From contig JAHBTL010000021.1 of the NCBI GenBank assembly GCA_019638615.1, positions 1 to 64,000 on the forward strand: a DNA stretch of 64,000 nt. The letters run 5' to 3'. The notes below the pieces were generated by a model. It saw only the letters and a program-made list of their open reading frames with translations. It was not told the DNA's origin and made no database searches. The translations under genes were made by a program, and so were the position numbers. The stretch comes from Chitinophagaceae bacterium. Its GTDB lineage: Bacteria > Bacteroidota > Bacteroidia > Chitinophagales > Chitinophagaceae. Below, piece after piece: positions 61,907-64,000 of this stretch (the first letter of the stretch is position 1; each line of letters starts with the position of its first letter).

Positions 61907-63310
61907 ATGATGATGTTGCCTGACAGCCTCGATCAATGGTTTGCTTATTTGGGACGTTTCCACCCTGTGATCGTACACCTTCCGATAGGTATCCTTTTAC
62001 TTGCCTTTGTTATGGAGTTGGGTTTTTATAAAAAAACAACCATCCCTTCACCGCGGCAGGCTGTATCATTTATGTTAGCAGTGGGCTGCATCAGCGCATC
62101 GGCATCCTGCATAGCAGGGTGGCTGCTGAGTAAGCAAGGCAGCTACGATGAAAGTACGCTTGCTGTTCACCAGTGGATGGGGATAGGCGTAGCATTGTTT
62201 TCAGGATTGTGCTGGCTGGCCAGGCGGAAAAAGGATATCAGGACAAAAGCAAAGCCATTGTATACGGTGTTGATGGCATTGTTATTCCTATTCCTTATGA
62301 TAGCCGGGCACAACGGGGGGAGCATGACGCATGGCGATGATTACCTGACTGCTGAAATGCCGCAATGGCTGACAGGAGAAAATAAAGATACGACCCGTTT
62401 TATCAGGAAACCCATTACTGATGTGAACGAAGCATATATTTATGCCGACCTGGTACAAAATGTATTGGGTGATAAATGCTACAGTTGCCACAGCGCCAAA
62501 AAAGTAAAAGGCGGGTTAAGAGTGGATGACGAAAAGCTTTTATTCAAAGGCGGTAAGCACGGTACGGTCATCCGGCCGGGCAATGCTGAGGAAAGTGAGC
62601 TGATAATAAGAATACTGCTTCCTGAGGAGGATGACAAACGGATGCCTCCCAAGAAGCGGGAACCACTTACTCCTGAAGAAATTGATTTGCTGAAGTGGTG
62701 GATACAGCATGGCGCAGACACGCGCAAAAAGGTGAAAGATCTTTCCCCCGATTCCTCTGTACTGCCTGTACTGGCTTCTTTTGCTGCTCCGCTTGCAAAT
62801 AATAGCGATAGTATGGCGGCGCTCTCCGCTGTTTTTGATAAGGAACTGCCCCCTGCAGATCAAAAGACAATTGATACGTTGACCAGCCTTGGCATATTAG
62901 TGGCGCCGGTAGCTAAAAATAAAAACCTTCTGGAGATAAGCTGCGTGAATTACCCGGAGTTTGACGATGATAAAATGCGGTTGCTGACGAAAATTGCTGA
63001 TCATATTGTCTCACTGAAATTAGACGGTACCCGTATTACAGATGCGGCGTTTGATGATATATCGCAGTTTGTCAATCTTGTACGTTTGAATATCGCGCAT
63101 ACGCCGATTACTGGTGCCGCTATGGCGAAGCTGCAGCAGCTTGCTGCCATTGAGTATATCAATGTGGTGGGTACAAAGGTGGATGATGAGGGATTGCAGA
63201 AGTTAAATGTATTACCAGGCCTGAAACGGGTATATTGCTGGAATTCGCTGGTAACCGGTAAGGGCCTGGCGCTTTTCAATCAGCACAAAGCAATAGCCGT
63301 TGCAGAATAG
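61907..63310 (+). CDS. Membrane cytochrome-c-type protein with DUF2231 and leucine-rich-like end
   Basis: 467 residues from ATG 61907; the following two codons are also ATG and a TTG seven codons upstream is unlikely. The first 140 residues are a four-helix DUF2231 membrane domain (F-H-P-V-I-V-H-L-P-I-G-I). A PSCyt1-type heme segment has C-Y-S-C-H near residue 192 and M-P-P-K-K near 245. The last 110 residues carry leucine-rich-repeat-like units (L-V-R-L-N-I-A-H-T-P-I-T, I-N-V-V-G-T-K-V). It starts 13 bases after the DUF1501 gene, so it is the third operon member. Confidence 0.83.
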   Translation: MMMLPDSLDQWFAYLGRFHPVIVHLPIGILLLAFVMELGFYKKTTIPSPRQAVSFMLAVGCISASASCIAGWLLSKQGSYDESTLAVHQWMGIGVALFSGLCWLARRKKDIRTKAKPLYTVLMALLFLFLMIAGHNGGSMTHGDDYLTAEMPQWLTGENKDTTRFIRKPITDVNEAYIYADLVQNVLGDKCYSCHSAKKVKGGLRVDDEKLLFKGGKHGTVIRPGNAEESELIIRILLPEEDDKRMPPKKREPLTPEEIDLLKWWIQHGADTRKKVKDLSPDSSVLPVLASFAAPLANNSDSMAALSAVFDKELPPADQKTIDTLTSLGILVAPVAKNKNLLEISCVNYPEFDDDKMRLLTKIADHIVSLKLDGTRITDAAFDDISQFVNLVRLNIAHTPITGAAMAKLQQLAAIEYINVVGTKVDDEGLQKLNVLPGLKRVYCWNSLVTGKGLALFNQHKAIAVAE

Positions 63311-63351
63311 TCTGCTGCAGGAAAAACTTCAATACAGTATTGTCCGGTAAA

Positions 63352-63475
63352 ATACAAAGGGAGGTCGGCCTCGAAAAAATGGTGTTAAGAAAATTGGCTT
63401 GGACGGCGTTAAAAGAAAAACACCATATGCCAAAGTCAGGGAGTGCAATTAGCTCAAAAGTCGCATCACTACCGA
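63352..63475. repeat. Right copy of the dispersed repeat (inverted relative to 1..125)
   Basis: Matches the reverse complement of the left window edge over about 120 bases. The right copy includes an ATG at 63379 opening a frame described separately. Confidence 0.7.
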
Positions 63476-63570
63476 GTTTTGATCTGCTGCTTGAACTTGT
63501 TTTTCTTAGCCGGGAAAGACAATTTTTAGCCATTTTTCCGAAGCCCTGCCTGACCGGCAGGCGGGCTTGA
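63379..63570 (+). CDS. Repeat-borne small open frame, 63 residues
   Basis: ATG 63379 to TGA 63568..63570. The first 32 codons are shared with the left copy of the repeat; differences there are A/V, R/K, Q/K, P/S and silent changes, which hints at selection on the protein. The remainder is hydrophobic (L-L-L-E-L-V-F-L) then basic. No family is recognised. It may be a repeat-associated frame of no function. Confidence 0.25.
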   Translation: MVLRKLAWTALKEKHHMPKSGSAISSKVASLPSFDLLLELVFLSRERQFLAIFPKPCLTGRRA

Positions 63571-63804
63571 TTGTTTGCTCCACTTTTTTATCAAGAAAAA
63601 AGTGGAATATCCAATGGTAAGTGGAGCATGCCGTAAACTTTAATGAAAATCAGTACAGCGCTGACTTTAGTCGTTTTGGCTAACATTTTAACCGGGCAAT
63701 AATGATTTCCATATAGAGCTTGTGATTATACGAAAATTTCAATTCTTCTCATCAAAGGCAATACAACGGATTATATAACTTCCGGAAAATTTATTGTGCT
63801 ATGT
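63571..63804. other. Non-coding stretch
   Basis: Contains a hairpin-like TTTTTTATCAAGAAAAAAG near 63585 and nothing else that I can support. Confidence 0.35.
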
Positions 63805-64000
63805 TTAATAGCTGCCTTTTATCACCGGGTTCTTATCATTTCCCCCGGGCGACATTCCTTTCAGGCTGTTGTCTATCCGCAGGGTGATATTATTCTTGTC
63901 GAAACCCAGGCGCCATACCTCCGAATGCGGGCTTTCAATATAGCGCAGTTTTATTTCGAGCGATTGCTTATCTGTCCACGTATATGCGGCTGCCAGTGGT
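63805..64000 (-). CDS. C-terminal part of an unidentified gene, runs off the window
   Basis: On the minus strand a frame open from the window edge ends at TAA (63807..63805). The 64 visible residues include W-T-D-K-Q-S-L-E-I-K-L-R-Y-I-E and I-T-L-R-I-D-N-S, a beta-rich end such as is often found after the catalytic domain of exported serine hydrolases. The rest is outside the window, so no function is assigned. Confidence 0.55.
   Translation of the reverse strand, partial: PLAAAYTWTDKQSLEIKLRYIESPHSEVWRLGFDKNNITLRIDNSLKGMSPGGNDKNPVIKGSY

Overview
The window looks like a chromosome segment of a Bacteroidota bacterium, most likely a relative of the Chitinophagaceae. Pointers are TonB-dependent receptors with carboxypeptidase-regulatory-like plugs, a DUF4374 lipoprotein, DUF3526 permeases, a type IX secretion (T9SS) C-terminal sorting domain, DUF1549/DUF1553 and DUF1501 proteins, and promoters of the Bacteroidota type (TTTG, 19 bases, TAnnTTTG). 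The genus is an inference.

Layout. 0.3-10 kb holds ordinary housekeeping and envelope genes: an exported hydrolase-like protein, a 38-residue membrane peptide, a serine hydrolase, DUF1801 and NIPSNAP proteins, the hldD-proC pair, a thioredoxin plus thioredoxin/rhodanese lipoprotein pair, and a sugar nucleotidyltransferase. A tRNA-Ser(TGA) at 10.1 kb opens an accessory region to about 35.6 kb. It contains two palindromic element families, a toxin-antitoxin-chaperone-like locus whose toxin is frameshifted, a GH140-like hydrolase beside a second decayed SecB-like gene, a three-gene cluster with an orphan VirD4/TraG-like ATPase, and giant exported proteins around an Rhs polymorphic toxin with its immunity gene and a scrap of an older one.

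The most interesting locus is 36.04-36.60 kb. Five closely packed tRNA genes (Pro, Gln, His, Leu, Arg) together read all five amino-acid boxes of codons that begin with C. They are preceded by a promoter, a 24-codon open frame whose codons 5-13 are almost all C-first and use each of the five tRNAs, and mutually exclusive antiterminator and terminator hairpins. This has the form of a leader-peptide attenuator controlling a tRNA operon by the charging state of its own products. A small inverted-repeat element with a 12-bp target duplication has inserted directly upstream.

36.7-63.3 kb: a luciferase-like monooxygenase; a His/Cys-rich small protein; an uptake region with four outer-membrane receptors, a DUF4374 lipoprotein and two paralogous pairs of ABC-2 permeases without an ATPase gene; a serine hydrolase convergent with a secreted Fe/Mn superoxide dismutase; and a three-gene cytochrome-c/DUF1549-DUF1553, DUF1501, DUF2231 cluster. 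An inverted copy of the sequence at the left edge lies at 63.35-63.48 kb, and the C-terminus of another gene runs off the right edge.

All calls come from reading the sequence by eye; no database search or folding program was run.
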